The notes beneath the pieces were generated by a model. That model did not search any database and had not been told where the DNA came from. It saw only the letters and a program-made list of their open reading frames with translations. A DNA stretch of 64,000 nucleotides from Paenarthrobacter nitroguajacolicus (GTDB lineage: Bacteria; Actinomycetota; Actinomycetes; Actinomycetales; Micrococcaceae), in the NCBI RefSeq assembly GCF_029952445.1, contig NZ_JAQPPK010000027.1, positions 1 to 64,000 on the forward strand, read 5' to 3'. Positions 35,148 to 43,237 of this stretch are shown piece after piece. A program made the translations under genes and the position numbers. The number at the start of each line of letters is the position of its first letter. The stretch's first letter is position 1.

Positions 35148-35380
35148 GACGCCGAAACCTCGGAGGCCTTTTCACTGGCCTCGTTCGTTTCCCGTTCCAG
35201 GATTGCCCGTTCAGGGCAGTTCCGGATGGCCTTGCGGACGTTGGGCTCGTCACCGCTGTTTTCACGGCCGGGAATGACGTGGGCGTAGCCTTCCTCGTCG
35301 ATCTCGAACGTTTCAGGTGCCAGAGCCCAGCACCGGGCGTGGCCTTGGCAACGCCCTCCGTCAACCCAAAGTTCTCCCAT
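35144..35380 (-). CDS. [3Fe-4S]/[4Fe-4S]-type ferredoxin of the P450 system
   Basis: 78 aa. CQGHARC and the later NCPERAI define the cluster ligands; His replaces one Cys of the first CxxCxxC motif, as in the single-cluster ferredoxins that serve bacterial P450s. The C-terminal tail (NEASEKASEVSAS) is low complexity. ATG 35380 follows GGAG and lies 5 bp after the P450 stop. It is the direct electron donor to the P450 encoded upstream. Confidence 0.9.
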   Translation of the reverse strand: MGELWVDGGRCQGHARCWALAPETFEIDEEGYAHVIPGRENSGDEPNVRKAIRNCPERAILERETNEASEKASEVSAS

Positions 35381-35385
35381 GGTGA

Positions 35386-36579
35386 TCAAGCTCCAATCTT
35401 GAGGGTCAGCGGGCCGACGCCGTGCCACGGTTCGTCGTCATTCGCCCGTTCAAAGTGAGGGACAGCCTTCAGGAATTCCTCCATGGCGATAACCATTTCG
35501 GCGCGGCCAAGGTTCGATCCAAGGCACCGGTGGATACCTCCCCCGAAGGCCAGGTGGCGGTTGTCTTCACGGTCAATCTTGATTTCGTTCGGTTCTTCGT
35601 AGACCTCCGGGTCACGGTTGCCCGCACCGAAGACCAGCACGACGCGTTCGCCGGCCTTGATCTCCTGGCCCCGGACAACTGTGTCCGCCTTGGCCGTGCG
35701 GGCCATGGCCTGGACGGGGGAAAGCGTCCGCAGGAACTCCTCGGCAGCTGTGGGGATCAGATCCGGGTTCTGACGCAACTGCTGCTGGGCCTGCTGGTTG
35801 CCGGCGAGGTACCAAAGGGCAGAACGGATCGCCCAGGCAGTCGTGTCAAGCCCGGCCAGGAAGAGCAGGTAGCAGTACGACAGCAGCTCCTCGCGCGTGA
35901 GCTTCCGGCCCTTCACTTCGGCTTTCAGAAGCTGGGTGATCAGATCATTGCTGACCTCTGCCTCCGGTCCGGCCTTTTCCCGTTCGTCCAGAAGGCGGTC
36001 GAAGTAGTCGTTCAGTTCGCGTCCGGCCGCGTATGCGGTTTCCGGGTGCGCGGTGCGCTGATAGATGATCTCGTCGATCCATCGGTCGAAAATGGGCCAG
36101 TCATGCTCCGGATATCCGGCCAGCCGGCCGAAGATGATCGTCGGCATCGGGCGGGCAAGTTTCGCCGACACATCAACGACGTCGCCTGCCGCAAGAACCT
36201 CCTGACACAGCTGTCTTGCGGTCTCCCGCATTCCCGGCCCCAGCTTTGAAACGTTCATGGGAGTGAACATCGGGAGCAGGATTTTGCGGAAGTCAGCGTG
36301 GGTCGGCGGATCGATATCAATAGGAATCAGGGGGACATCAGTGCCGAACGCCGGAAGGAGCATCGAAGGTCCGACGGCGAAAGTGTCCGGGTCCTGCTCC
36401 GCGTTGAAGATGTCTTCGCTCTTGGTGATGTACCAAAAGCCGCCGTACTTGTCGCTGTGACCGACAGGACCGTTGGCGAGCATGTCCTGGTAATCGTCGA
36501 AGATGTTGTCGAGGGCCCGTCCGTGGAAGTCAAAGTCTGACTTGTTGTGGCTGAGCCCGTGCTCGGTTTCTGTGCTCAT
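35386..36579 (-). CDS. Cytochrome P450 monooxygenase
   Basis: 397 aa, a soluble bacterial P450. The I-helix motif LFLAGLDTTAW carries the oxygen-activating D-T pair, and the K-helix EEFLR is present. The heme loop FGGGIHRCLGSNLGR (Cys about residue 346) gives the thiolate ligand. Its neighbours are a ferredoxin, its reductase, a GS-like ligase and a gamma-glutamyl hydrolase. The same P450/ferredoxin/reductase trio with a nearby GS-like gene is known from mycobacterial piperidine and morpholine degradation (pip and mor operons). Hydroxylation next to nitrogen of an amine or of its gamma-glutamyl amide is therefore likely. Start ATG 36579 overlaps the upstream stop by 4 bp. Confidence 0.93.
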   Translation of the reverse strand: MSTETEHGLSHNKSDFDFHGRALDNIFDDYQDMLANGPVGHSDKYGGFWYITKSEDIFNAEQDPDTFAVGPSMLLPAFGTDVPLIPIDIDPPTHADFRKILLPMFTPMNVSKLGPGMRETARQLCQEVLAAGDVVDVSAKLARPMPTIIFGRLAGYPEHDWPIFDRWIDEIIYQRTAHPETAYAAGRELNDYFDRLLDEREKAGPEAEVSNDLITQLLKAEVKGRKLTREELLSYCYLLFLAGLDTTAWAIRSALWYLAGNQQAQQQLRQNPDLIPTAAEEFLRTLSPVQAMARTAKADTVVRGQEIKAGERVVLVFGAGNRDPEVYEEPNEIKIDREDNRHLAFGGGIHRCLGSNLGRAEMVIAMEEFLKAVPHFERANDDEPWHGVGPLTLKIGA

Positions 36580-37316
36580 GAGTATTGCTCCTGAAGTAGT
36601 TGCTCTGACTGTGCGTGCGCCGCGGCCTTCTCCACGAGATCCACGAAGAGAGCCTTCTGGGCTTCGTCATAATCGACCATGTGTTCGGGGTGCCACTGCA
36701 CTCCGATCAGGCTGGCATCATCGGCTTCGATTGCTTCGATGACGTCGCCCTCCCGTCCCACGACACGAAGGCCCTTTCCGAGTCTTCCCAGGCCCTGGTG
36801 GTGGTAGCTGTTCACCGGGATGCTCAGACTTCTGGCGATGCGGGCAAGTTCGGAATCGGGTTCCAGTTGCACCCTGTGCCATGGTTCGTGTGCCGGGTTG
36901 TCCTGCCAGTGCCCCCGGTCCGGGCTTACCTCCTGGACGAGGGTTCCACCGCGAATCACATTGATAAGCTGCATCCCCCGGCAGGTCGCCAGGATGGGTA
37001 TGCCACGGAGCATGGCCTGGTTGTAAAGCTCGATTTCGAAGTCGTCTCGGATGTCGCACACGTCGTAGACCGTGTCGATCGGGTCCTCGCCGTACAGCCG
37101 GGGACTGATATCGCCTCCACCGGTGAGGATGAGCCCGTCGAAGCCGTCAAGCGCCCCATCGGGAATTGTTGCCGAAGAGGGAAGAATGGCAGGGCGTCCT
37201 CCCGCGGTCAGCACACCATTGGCATAGGCCATGTTCTGGACTGTCGAAGGCATCGGGCCAAACGCGGTGTCGACGGTTTGTCTGGCCGCTGAAATGGCGA
37301 TGAGGGGGGCCCGCAT
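36576..37316 (-). CDS. PuuD-like gamma-glutamyl amide hydrolase (peptidase C26)
   Basis: 246 aa. The class I amidotransferase fold is shown by LILTGGGDISPRLYGE and by WHPEHMVDY for the His-Glu pair. The nucleophile motif is ILATCRGMQLINV (Cys about residue 114), as in PuuD rather than the GxCxG of glutaminases. PuuD removes the gamma-glutamyl group from 4-(gamma-glutamylamino)butanoate in the E. coli putrescine pathway. It is coupled to the P450 gene (ATGA) and pairs with the GS-like ligase two genes upstream, giving attachment and removal of glutamate in one operon. Confidence 0.85.
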   Translation of the reverse strand: MRAPLIAISAARQTVDTAFGPMPSTVQNMAYANGVLTAGGRPAILPSSATIPDGALDGFDGLILTGGGDISPRLYGEDPIDTVYDVCDIRDDFEIELYNQAMLRGIPILATCRGMQLINVIRGGTLVQEVSPDRGHWQDNPAHEPWHRVQLEPDSELARIARSLSIPVNSYHHQGLGRLGKGLRVVGREGDVIEAIEADDASLIGVQWHPEHMVDYDEAQKALFVDLVEKAAAHAQSEQLLQEQYS

Positions 37317-37317
37317 G

Positions 37318-38091
37318 TCAGTACACCAGCCAACCGCCGTCGACGTGGATGGTGGTACCGGTCACCCAGCTGGCCTCGTCGCTGGCCAGGAACGCGACAG
37401 CGTTGGCAACGTCGGATGGCCGGCCGATCCGTCCGAGCGGCGTACGGTCGAGGAGGAACTTCACGGCTTCCTGGTTTTCCAGCACGGACTTGGTGAACGG
37501 GGTCTCGATGAAGCCGGGGGCGACAGCGTTGACGCGGATCTTGGAAGCCGCGGTTTCGATGGCCAAAGCCTTCGTGAACATTAGGAGTGCACCCTTGGAA
37601 GCGTTGTAGTGCACCTGGGGATGCCCGCTGCTGGCGATGACGATGTGGGCTTCGACAGAGGTGATGTTGACGATGGCGCTGGTTGAATCGTCGCCACGGG
37701 CGGCGGCGCCCTTCTCCAGCAGCGGTCGTGCGGCCTGGCTGACCAGGAACGGTCCGGTCGAGTTTACGGCGAAGACCTGGTCCCATTCGGCTACGCCGAG
37801 GTCGTCGAAGTTGCTGCCCTTGACGATGCCTGCGTTGTTGACAAGGGTGTCCAGCCGGCCGAATTTCGCGTCGATCTCGGCCATGCCGCTGTGGACCGAG
37901 GCTTCGTTGGCGACGTCCATAACAACAGGAACCATCTCCGGGTGCTGGGCGACCAAGCGCTCGAGGGCAGCCTCGTCACGGTCGAGGGCTACGACGGTGG
38001 CCCCCTCCTTGAGCAGCTTTCCTGCGATGGCAAGGCCGTTTCCGGACGCGGCTCCGGTGACTGCAGCGATCTTTCCGGGGTGAGTAGTCAT
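37318..38091 (-). CDS. Short-chain dehydrogenase/reductase
   Basis: 257 aa, a classical SDR. The NAD(P) motif TGAASGNGLA, DVAN, the NNAG block, the catalytic Ser in NITSVEA and the YNASK Tyr-Lys pair are all intact, followed by VNAVAPGFIETPF. ATG 38091 begins the gene 60 bp downstream of the GS-like gene, and its stop is 1 bp before the PuuD-like start. It probably oxidises an alcohol or carbinolamine intermediate made by the P450. The coenzyme is likely NAD because Asp follows the second strand (ALDRD). Confidence 0.85.
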   Translation of the reverse strand: MTTHPGKIAAVTGAASGNGLAIAGKLLKEGATVVALDRDEAALERLVAQHPEMVPVVMDVANEASVHSGMAEIDAKFGRLDTLVNNAGIVKGSNFDDLGVAEWDQVFAVNSTGPFLVSQAARPLLEKGAAARGDDSTSAIVNITSVEAHIVIASSGHPQVHYNASKGALLMFTKALAIETAASKIRVNAVAPGFIETPFTKSVLENQEAVKFLLDRTPLGRIGRPSDVANAVAFLASDEASWVTGTTIHVDGGWLVY

Positions 38092-38151
38092 TGTGTGCTT
38101 CTTTCTGGGTATGAAATGTGGAGAATGAACGTTCTTTAGCTGCTCTGGGCG

Positions 38152-39543
38152 CTAGATCCGTTCCAGGTAACGGGCGATTTCGAAGTCGGTGACACTGGTC
38201 TGGAGCTTGCGGAGCTCCCAGCGCCTCGTCTGGACGTAGTGGGTCACGAATGTTTCGCCGAAGTACGCCCTGGCGACCTCGCTTTTCTCGAACTGTTCGA
38301 TGGCCTGGTCAAGTGTTCCGGGCAGCTGCTTGACCTGGTGTCCTTCTTCCAGGGCATAGGCGTTGCCAACGATCCGCTTGGGAGCGGTCATTTTGGTGTC
38401 CACGCCGTGCAGGCCGGCGGCGATGCTTGCGGCGATGACCAGGTAAGGGTTGGCGTCGGCTCCCGGCACCCGGTTTTCGATGCGTGCAGCACTGCCCTTT
38501 GACGGGATCGACCTGATGGCGACCGTACGGTTGTCCAGCCCCCAGGTGGCACTGGATCCGGCCCACTGCCCGCCTTCGGTCCGCTTGTAGGAGTTGATAG
38601 TGGGCAGGTAGAGGGCTGTCAGCTCCGGTGCCGTCTCTACGACGCCCGCCAGGTAGTTGTACCCGATGGCGCTCAGCTCGCCGGGTTCTTCGGCATTGGC
38701 GAAGGCTGACTTGCCGGATTCCGGATCCCAAAGACTTTGGTGCATGTGCCCGGACGATCCGGCCCACTCGGGATTGATCTTGGCCATGAACGATGCCGTG
38801 TAGCCGGCCTCAGCGGCCACTTCCTTGACGGTGGCCTTAAGCCGGAGGGCGTTGTCCGCTGCTGCAAGAGCATCGGAATAGTGGATGTTCATCTCGAACT
38901 GGCCGGGTCCGTTTTCGCTGTTGCTGGCCTCGATGAAGATGCCCTGCTCGGACAGGCGGCGCCGGATCTCACCGATGAGGAACTCGGTGCCTGTGTCCCT
39001 GACGAGGCTGTAGGTGTGGCTCCCGGCAGTAATGGGGGTCAGATCCCGCCAGCCTTGGGCAGCAAGCTCCGTCGGAGTGCCCTTGAACAGGTAGAACTCG
39101 AACTCGTAGGCGCAGACCGGCGTGTAGCCGAGGTCTTCGGCTTTCTTGATGACCCGCTTGAGAATGCTCCGGGGACAGATCGCCGCAGGCTCGCCGGACA
39201 TCTCGTAAGCGTCGCAAATGACGGAAGCCACGCCGGGCTCCCCGGAAACGACCTTCAGGGTGCTCAGATCCGGGAGGAGCGTCACGTCAGGATAGCCTGA
39301 GTCCCAGCCCGTGTAGCTGAGATCGGAAATGATTTCGTCCTGAATATCCCAGCCGAAGATGATGTTGCAGATATTTGTTCCGCGCTCAGCGACACTTTCG
39401 AGGAAATACCGGGCCGGGATGCGCTTACCGCGCCACACTCCGTCCAAGTCCACCACGCCCACTTTGAAGGTTTTGATGTCGTTTTCTGTGACGAATTTTT
39501 GCAGTTCGTCGTGGGCTGACGCCGCCGGGGATTGATCTTGCAT
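38152..39543 (-). CDS. Glutamine-synthetase-like gamma-glutamyl-amine ligase
   Basis: 463 aa from ATG 39543 (longer frames start at GTG 39597 with AGAGG, or ATG 39618 without a site). GS fold features: DLDGVWRGKRIPARYF, YEFEFYLFKG, the NSENGPGQFEMNIHYSDAL block, SGHMHQSLWD and the ATP/Arg loop WGLDNRTVAIR, EVARAYFGE. It is a GlnA-related, PuuA/IpuC-like enzyme rather than a housekeeping GS, judging by its divergent N-terminus and context. Such ligases join glutamate to amines using ATP, protecting the amino group during later oxidation. A dyad lies upstream at 39664-39680, so it may have its own promoter. Confidence 0.88.
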   Translation of the reverse strand: MQDQSPAASAHDELQKFVTENDIKTFKVGVVDLDGVWRGKRIPARYFLESVAERGTNICNIIFGWDIQDEIISDLSYTGWDSGYPDVTLLPDLSTLKVVSGEPGVASVICDAYEMSGEPAAICPRSILKRVIKKAEDLGYTPVCAYEFEFYLFKGTPTELAAQGWRDLTPITAGSHTYSLVRDTGTEFLIGEIRRRLSEQGIFIEASNSENGPGQFEMNIHYSDALAAADNALRLKATVKEVAAEAGYTASFMAKINPEWAGSSGHMHQSLWDPESGKSAFANAEEPGELSAIGYNYLAGVVETAPELTALYLPTINSYKRTEGGQWAGSSATWGLDNRTVAIRSIPSKGSAARIENRVPGADANPYLVIAASIAAGLHGVDTKMTAPKRIVGNAYALEEGHQVKQLPGTLDQAIEQFEKSEVARAYFGETFVTHYVQTRRWELRKLQTSVTDFEIARYLERI

Positions 39544-39663
39544 GTCAATAGCCTCGAGTTCTTGGAGGTCCTCCGGGACCTGTGTGATCGGACTCACTGT
39601 GTACCTCTTTATCCTCATTGATATTGGTTACTAAAAACACTAAATGGGGGGTGTGCTTGGCGT

Positions 39664-39680
39664 ATGTGCAAGGCGCACAT
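39664..39680. promoter_or_regulatory. ATGTGC-N5-GCACAT dyad upstream of the GS-like gene
   Basis: A perfect 6-5-6 inverted repeat in the 243-bp gap between the diflavin reductase and the GS-like gene. It shares the TGTGC/GCACA half sites with the dyad at 42999-43013 in the divergent aldehyde dehydrogenase/permease control region. Confidence 0.6.
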
Positions 39681-39786
39681 CATGATTGCCGGCTGCATGC
39701 ATCCGGTAAGCCAGCTCACATTTGATGGGTTCCTGCCCGGCACCAAGGGCGCGAAGTCTTCTCGGAACCGGGCAGGGTGAGTGGGC

Positions 39787-41493
39787 CTAGTAGACGTCCT
39801 TGACATAACGTCCTTCGCTCTTCATGGACTGCAGGTAATCGTGCGCCTTGTCGGAGGTCATTGCGCCATTGCTGCTGAGCACGGCCAGCAGGGCTTCGTC
39901 GATGTCAGGTGCTATCTGTTTGCCACCGCAGACATAGACCGAGGCTCCTCCCGATAGCCACGCAAAGATCTCTTTACCTTCTTCGCGGATCCGGTCCTGG
40001 ACGTAGACCTTGCCCTGTTGATCCCGCGAGAAAGCCAGGCTGAGCCGATCCAGCACGCCGGTTCCCTGCAGTTCTGCCATTTCCGCCTGGTACAGCCAGG
40101 AAGGCCTTTCGTGGCGGTCCCCGAAGAAGAGCCAGTTCCGTCCCCGGGCCTGTGAGACTTCACGTTCACGGAGGAAGCCACGGAACGGGGCAACTCCGAC
40201 ACCGGGACCGATCATGATCACGTCAGCTGAGCTGTCGGGGGGCAGGTGGAACTCGTGCGCTGGAAGCGGGAACACTTTCATGGCTGTCCTGGTCTGCGCG
40301 GCGGACTGGAGGAAACCGCTGCACGCACCCGTATGCCGGCGGCCGGCAGTCTCGTATCGCACGGAGGAGACCGTCAGGTGGACGCGGTCCCCGTCAGCGA
40401 GAGGGCTGGATGCGATGGAGTACGACCGGTGCTGCAGAGGCCTCAGCATGGAGAGGAACTCCTGGGGGTCGACGTCCTTTGAACGGGTTTCCTGCAACAC
40501 GTCCAGCATGTCCCGTCCCCACAGCCAGTCTTCCAAGGCGTTCCGGTCACCGGACTCGACCAGGCTCCGCACAGGATGGTCCATCCCAAGATCCTCGACC
40601 AGCCAGGCCACGATTCCCAGATGGGGCAGCCGGAGCTCATAATCGTCTTGAAGCGACTCGCGTACAGCCTTGCCGTCATCGCCGAACACCTCGCTGCCCT
40701 CAAGGCCAAGGAACGCGAGCAGGTCTGCCACCAGCTCGATGGAGTTGGTCGGAATCACAGCAAGTGAGTCACCTGGCCGGTAGTTGCAGCTGTCACCGCT
40801 GACCTGAAGCTCATAATGCCAAACCTCTTTTTCGGAACCCGGCGCGCTCAGGAGACGCGCCTCGACGACCGTGGCGGTATCAGGCTCCCGGCGTGTGCTT
40901 TTGGGCTGCTCGGCAGCCCTTGTTCCCTGGACAGTGGAGCCGTCCGGGTTCGTCCCTGGCTTCCTCGGAGCAACAGTCTTGAAGGTCTCAAGCATGCCCT
41001 TGATCCACTTGCCCGACGTCAGGTCATAGTCAACGTCGCAATCGAGGCGGGCGAGGATCCTTGTGCCGCCGAGCTCGCCAAGGCGCTCGTCAAGGTCGAT
41101 GCCGGCCTTGCAGAAGTCCTCGTACATCGAGTCGCCAATGGCGAGGACCGCGAAGGGAACATCCTTGAACAGGTCAGAATCGGCGCTTTGGAGCAGATCC
41201 CAAAACGGCTGCGCGTTGTCCGGCATGTGACCGTTGTCGTGTGTGGCGGTAACGATCAGTACGCGTTCCTTGCGTGCCGCATCTTCCGGGCTCAGCATGT
41301 CCAGGCTCATGAGCTCCGCCGCATACCCCTGGGCATTTGCCTTGTCCACGATGTTGGAGGCAAGGAATTCCGCGTTCCCGGTCTGGCTGCCGTAAAGGAC
41401 GCTGAGGGCCTGCACAGCGGTGCCTGTTTCGCTGGAAACTTCGGAAGAGGTGCCTTGGTCAGTGCGGACCAGCTCCCCTGTATCAGTTGTCAC
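39787..41493 (-). CDS. Diflavin reductase (CysJ/P450-reductase-like)
   Basis: 568 aa. An N-terminal flavodoxin domain (about residues 28-170: LSVLYGSQTGNAEFLA, the FMN site) is followed by an FAD/NADPH ferredoxin-reductase domain (RPLQHRSYSIASSP for FAD; MIGPGVGVAPFRGFL and YVCGGKQIAPDID for NADPH). This is the build of sulfite reductase alpha subunit and cytochrome P450 reductase. No sulfite reductase beta subunit is nearby; the only heme enzyme in the operon is the P450, which already has a ferredoxin system. The start is GTG 41493, overlapping the aldehyde dehydrogenase stop by 11 bp. Its acceptor is therefore an open question. Confidence 0.9.
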   Translation of the reverse strand: MTTDTGELVRTDQGTSSEVSSETGTAVQALSVLYGSQTGNAEFLASNIVDKANAQGYAAELMSLDMLSPEDAARKERVLIVTATHDNGHMPDNAQPFWDLLQSADSDLFKDVPFAVLAIGDSMYEDFCKAGIDLDERLGELGGTRILARLDCDVDYDLTSGKWIKGMLETFKTVAPRKPGTNPDGSTVQGTRAAEQPKSTRREPDTATVVEARLLSAPGSEKEVWHYELQVSGDSCNYRPGDSLAVIPTNSIELVADLLAFLGLEGSEVFGDDGKAVRESLQDDYELRLPHLGIVAWLVEDLGMDHPVRSLVESGDRNALEDWLWGRDMLDVLQETRSKDVDPQEFLSMLRPLQHRSYSIASSPLADGDRVHLTVSSVRYETAGRRHTGACSGFLQSAAQTRTAMKVFPLPAHEFHLPPDSSADVIMIGPGVGVAPFRGFLREREVSQARGRNWLFFGDRHERPSWLYQAEMAELQGTGVLDRLSLAFSRDQQGKVYVQDRIREEGKEIFAWLSGGASVYVCGGKQIAPDIDEALLAVLSSNGAMTSDKAHDYLQSMKSEGRYVKDVY

Positions 41494-42856
41494 GATCAGT
41501 CCTTACAAAGACGGTTTTGAGTTCGGTGTAGGCCTCGATGGCCGCTTGGCCCAGTCCGCGGCCGATGCCGGACTGTTTGAAGCCGCCGAAGGGCGTTTGC
41601 ATCCGGATTGAAGAGTTGGAGTTGACTGAGAGCGCGCCGGACTCCACACCCCGTGCCGTCCTAAGGGCCTGGCCCACATCGTTGGTCCAGATTGAGCCGC
41701 TCAGCCCGTAAATGGAGCTGTTTGCCAGAGCGATGGCTTCTTCTTCGGTGTCAAAGGGAATGACCGAGGCGATGGGGCCGAAGATCTCATCAGTTGCCAC
41801 CCTGCTCTTGGGGTCCGGCGCAATGACAATTCGAGGTGCCATCCAGAAACCGGGACCCTCCGGTGCTTCGCCGGCGGTGACAACGTTCAGCCCTTCACCC
41901 AGGAAGCTCGAAACGGATTCGCGGTGGCCCGCCGACACCAGAGGGCCGAGGTTCGTTGTGGCGTCGAGCGGGTTACCGATCTTCAGGGCCCGGGTTGATT
42001 CGATGAACCCTTCAACGAACTCGTCGAAGACTCCCCGCTGCACGAGAAAGCGGCTGCGGGCGCAGCAGTCCTGCCCGGTGTTGTCGAAGACTGACATGGG
42101 AGCCGCCTGAACACACTTGGCAAGGTCGACGTCGTTGTAAACGACACTTGCGGACTTGCCGCCCAGCTCAAGTGTCACCCGTTTCATCGTCTTGGAAGCA
42201 GCCTGGATAATCGACCGGCCGGTTTCGGTGGAACCGGTGAAACTGACCTTGTTCACGCCGGGGTGTTCGGCAAGGGCGTTACCAACGCGTGCCCCGGATC
42301 CGGTAAGAACCTGGAGCGCGTCGCCTACGACGCCCAGTTCGTTCACGATTTGGCCGAGACGGACAGTGGACAGCGGGGTAAGGGCCGCCGGCTTGACGAT
42401 GACAGCGTTGCCGCAGGCGAGGGCGGGTGCAATACCCCACGACGCAATCGGAAGGGGGAAGTTCCACGGGGAGATTACGGCTACGACGCCCATGGGCTCG
42501 CGGAAAGTCATGCTGATGCCGCCGTCCACGGGGATGGTGTCTCCGAGGATCTTGTCGATAATGCCCGCATAGTACTTGAAGCATTCGGCGACTCCGAGCA
42601 CTTCCTGGCGGGCGGCGGCCAGCGGTTTGCCGACGTCGGTTGATTCGAGCAATGCCAGCTCATCGCTGTGGGCGATGACTGCATCGGCGATGGCCCAAAG
42701 TGCATCACGGCGCTCGGCTATCGGCTTCCGCGCCCAGATGCTTTGCGCCTTCCTGGCACGTTCGACGGCGGCGTCGACTTCTGCCAGGTCGTGCGAGGGG
42801 ACTTCGCCGATCAGTTCCTCCGTAGCGGGGTTGTAAACGGAAATGATGCTGCTCAT
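41483..42856 (-). CDS. Aldehyde dehydrogenase (first of two)
   Basis: 457 aa. VISPWNFPL and KPAALTPLS form the cofactor site, FTGSTETGRSI is the glycine motif, VTLELGGKSA holds the general base Glu and NTGQDCCARSRF the catalytic Cys. The family oxidises aldehydes to acids with NAD(P), and the CCA form is common in gamma-aminobutyraldehyde or succinate-semialdehyde-like enzymes. ATG 42856 follows GAAGGAG. It is first in the leftward operon and shares its control region with the permease. It probably oxidises an (gamma-glutamyl)amino-aldehyde from the cluster's amine substrate. Confidence 0.9.
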   Translation of the reverse strand: MSSIISVYNPATEELIGEVPSHDLAEVDAAVERARKAQSIWARKPIAERRDALWAIADAVIAHSDELALLESTDVGKPLAAARQEVLGVAECFKYYAGIIDKILGDTIPVDGGISMTFREPMGVVAVISPWNFPLPIASWGIAPALACGNAVIVKPAALTPLSTVRLGQIVNELGVVGDALQVLTGSGARVGNALAEHPGVNKVSFTGSTETGRSIIQAASKTMKRVTLELGGKSASVVYNDVDLAKCVQAAPMSVFDNTGQDCCARSRFLVQRGVFDEFVEGFIESTRALKIGNPLDATTNLGPLVSAGHRESVSSFLGEGLNVVTAGEAPEGPGFWMAPRIVIAPDPKSRVATDEIFGPIASVIPFDTEEEAIALANSSIYGLSGSIWTNDVGQALRTARGVESGALSVNSNSSIRMQTPFGGFKQSGIGRGLGQAAIEAYTELKTVFVRTDRDN

Positions 42857-42998
42857 ACTCGGGTGCTCCTTCAGGAGAGTGGTCTTCGTCGAAAGATTCC
42901 TAGCCGTTTGTGAAGTCTGGGAAGCTCCGTTGTTACCGAGCATGCCCGCGCACCCGGTCCAAGAGCGAGTGCGACGGGCACCACATCAATGAGCGCCA

Positions 42999-43073
42999 TG
43001 TGCAAACTGCACACTGAGGCGATCCGGCGCGGAAACTGTGCATTGCGACCATGAACGGTGGCGACAGTGTGCA
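42999..43073. promoter_or_regulatory. TGTGCA dyad and repeats in the divergent control region
   Basis: TGTGCA-AAC-TGCACA (42999-43013) is a perfect 6-3-6 dyad. TGTGCA occurs again at 43037-43042 and 43068-43073. All lie in the 381-bp gap between the leftward aldehyde dehydrogenase operon and the rightward permease operon. The repeated half sites at regular distances suggest a regulator binding several turns of DNA. Confidence 0.65.
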
Positions 43074-43237
43074 GGGCTGACACAGGCGCAGGCAGCGCGG
43101 AACTTTAGGCTGTAACGCAGTTCACACGCTGTGCGGCAAGGGGGCCGCGAAAGCTGAGTTCCGCGACGCCTGATTTGGTTCCGTCTTATCGAAGGCGTCG
43201 TGAAGATCATCGAACTTCGAACGTCCTGGAGGGACGA

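Noticed and set aside
39543..39618. N-terminal extension of the GS-like ligase (ATG 39618 or GTG 39597)
   Set aside because: The extra 18-25 residues have no counterpart in the GS family core; GTG 39597 has a fair ribosome site, so this choice remains open rather than firmly excluded.
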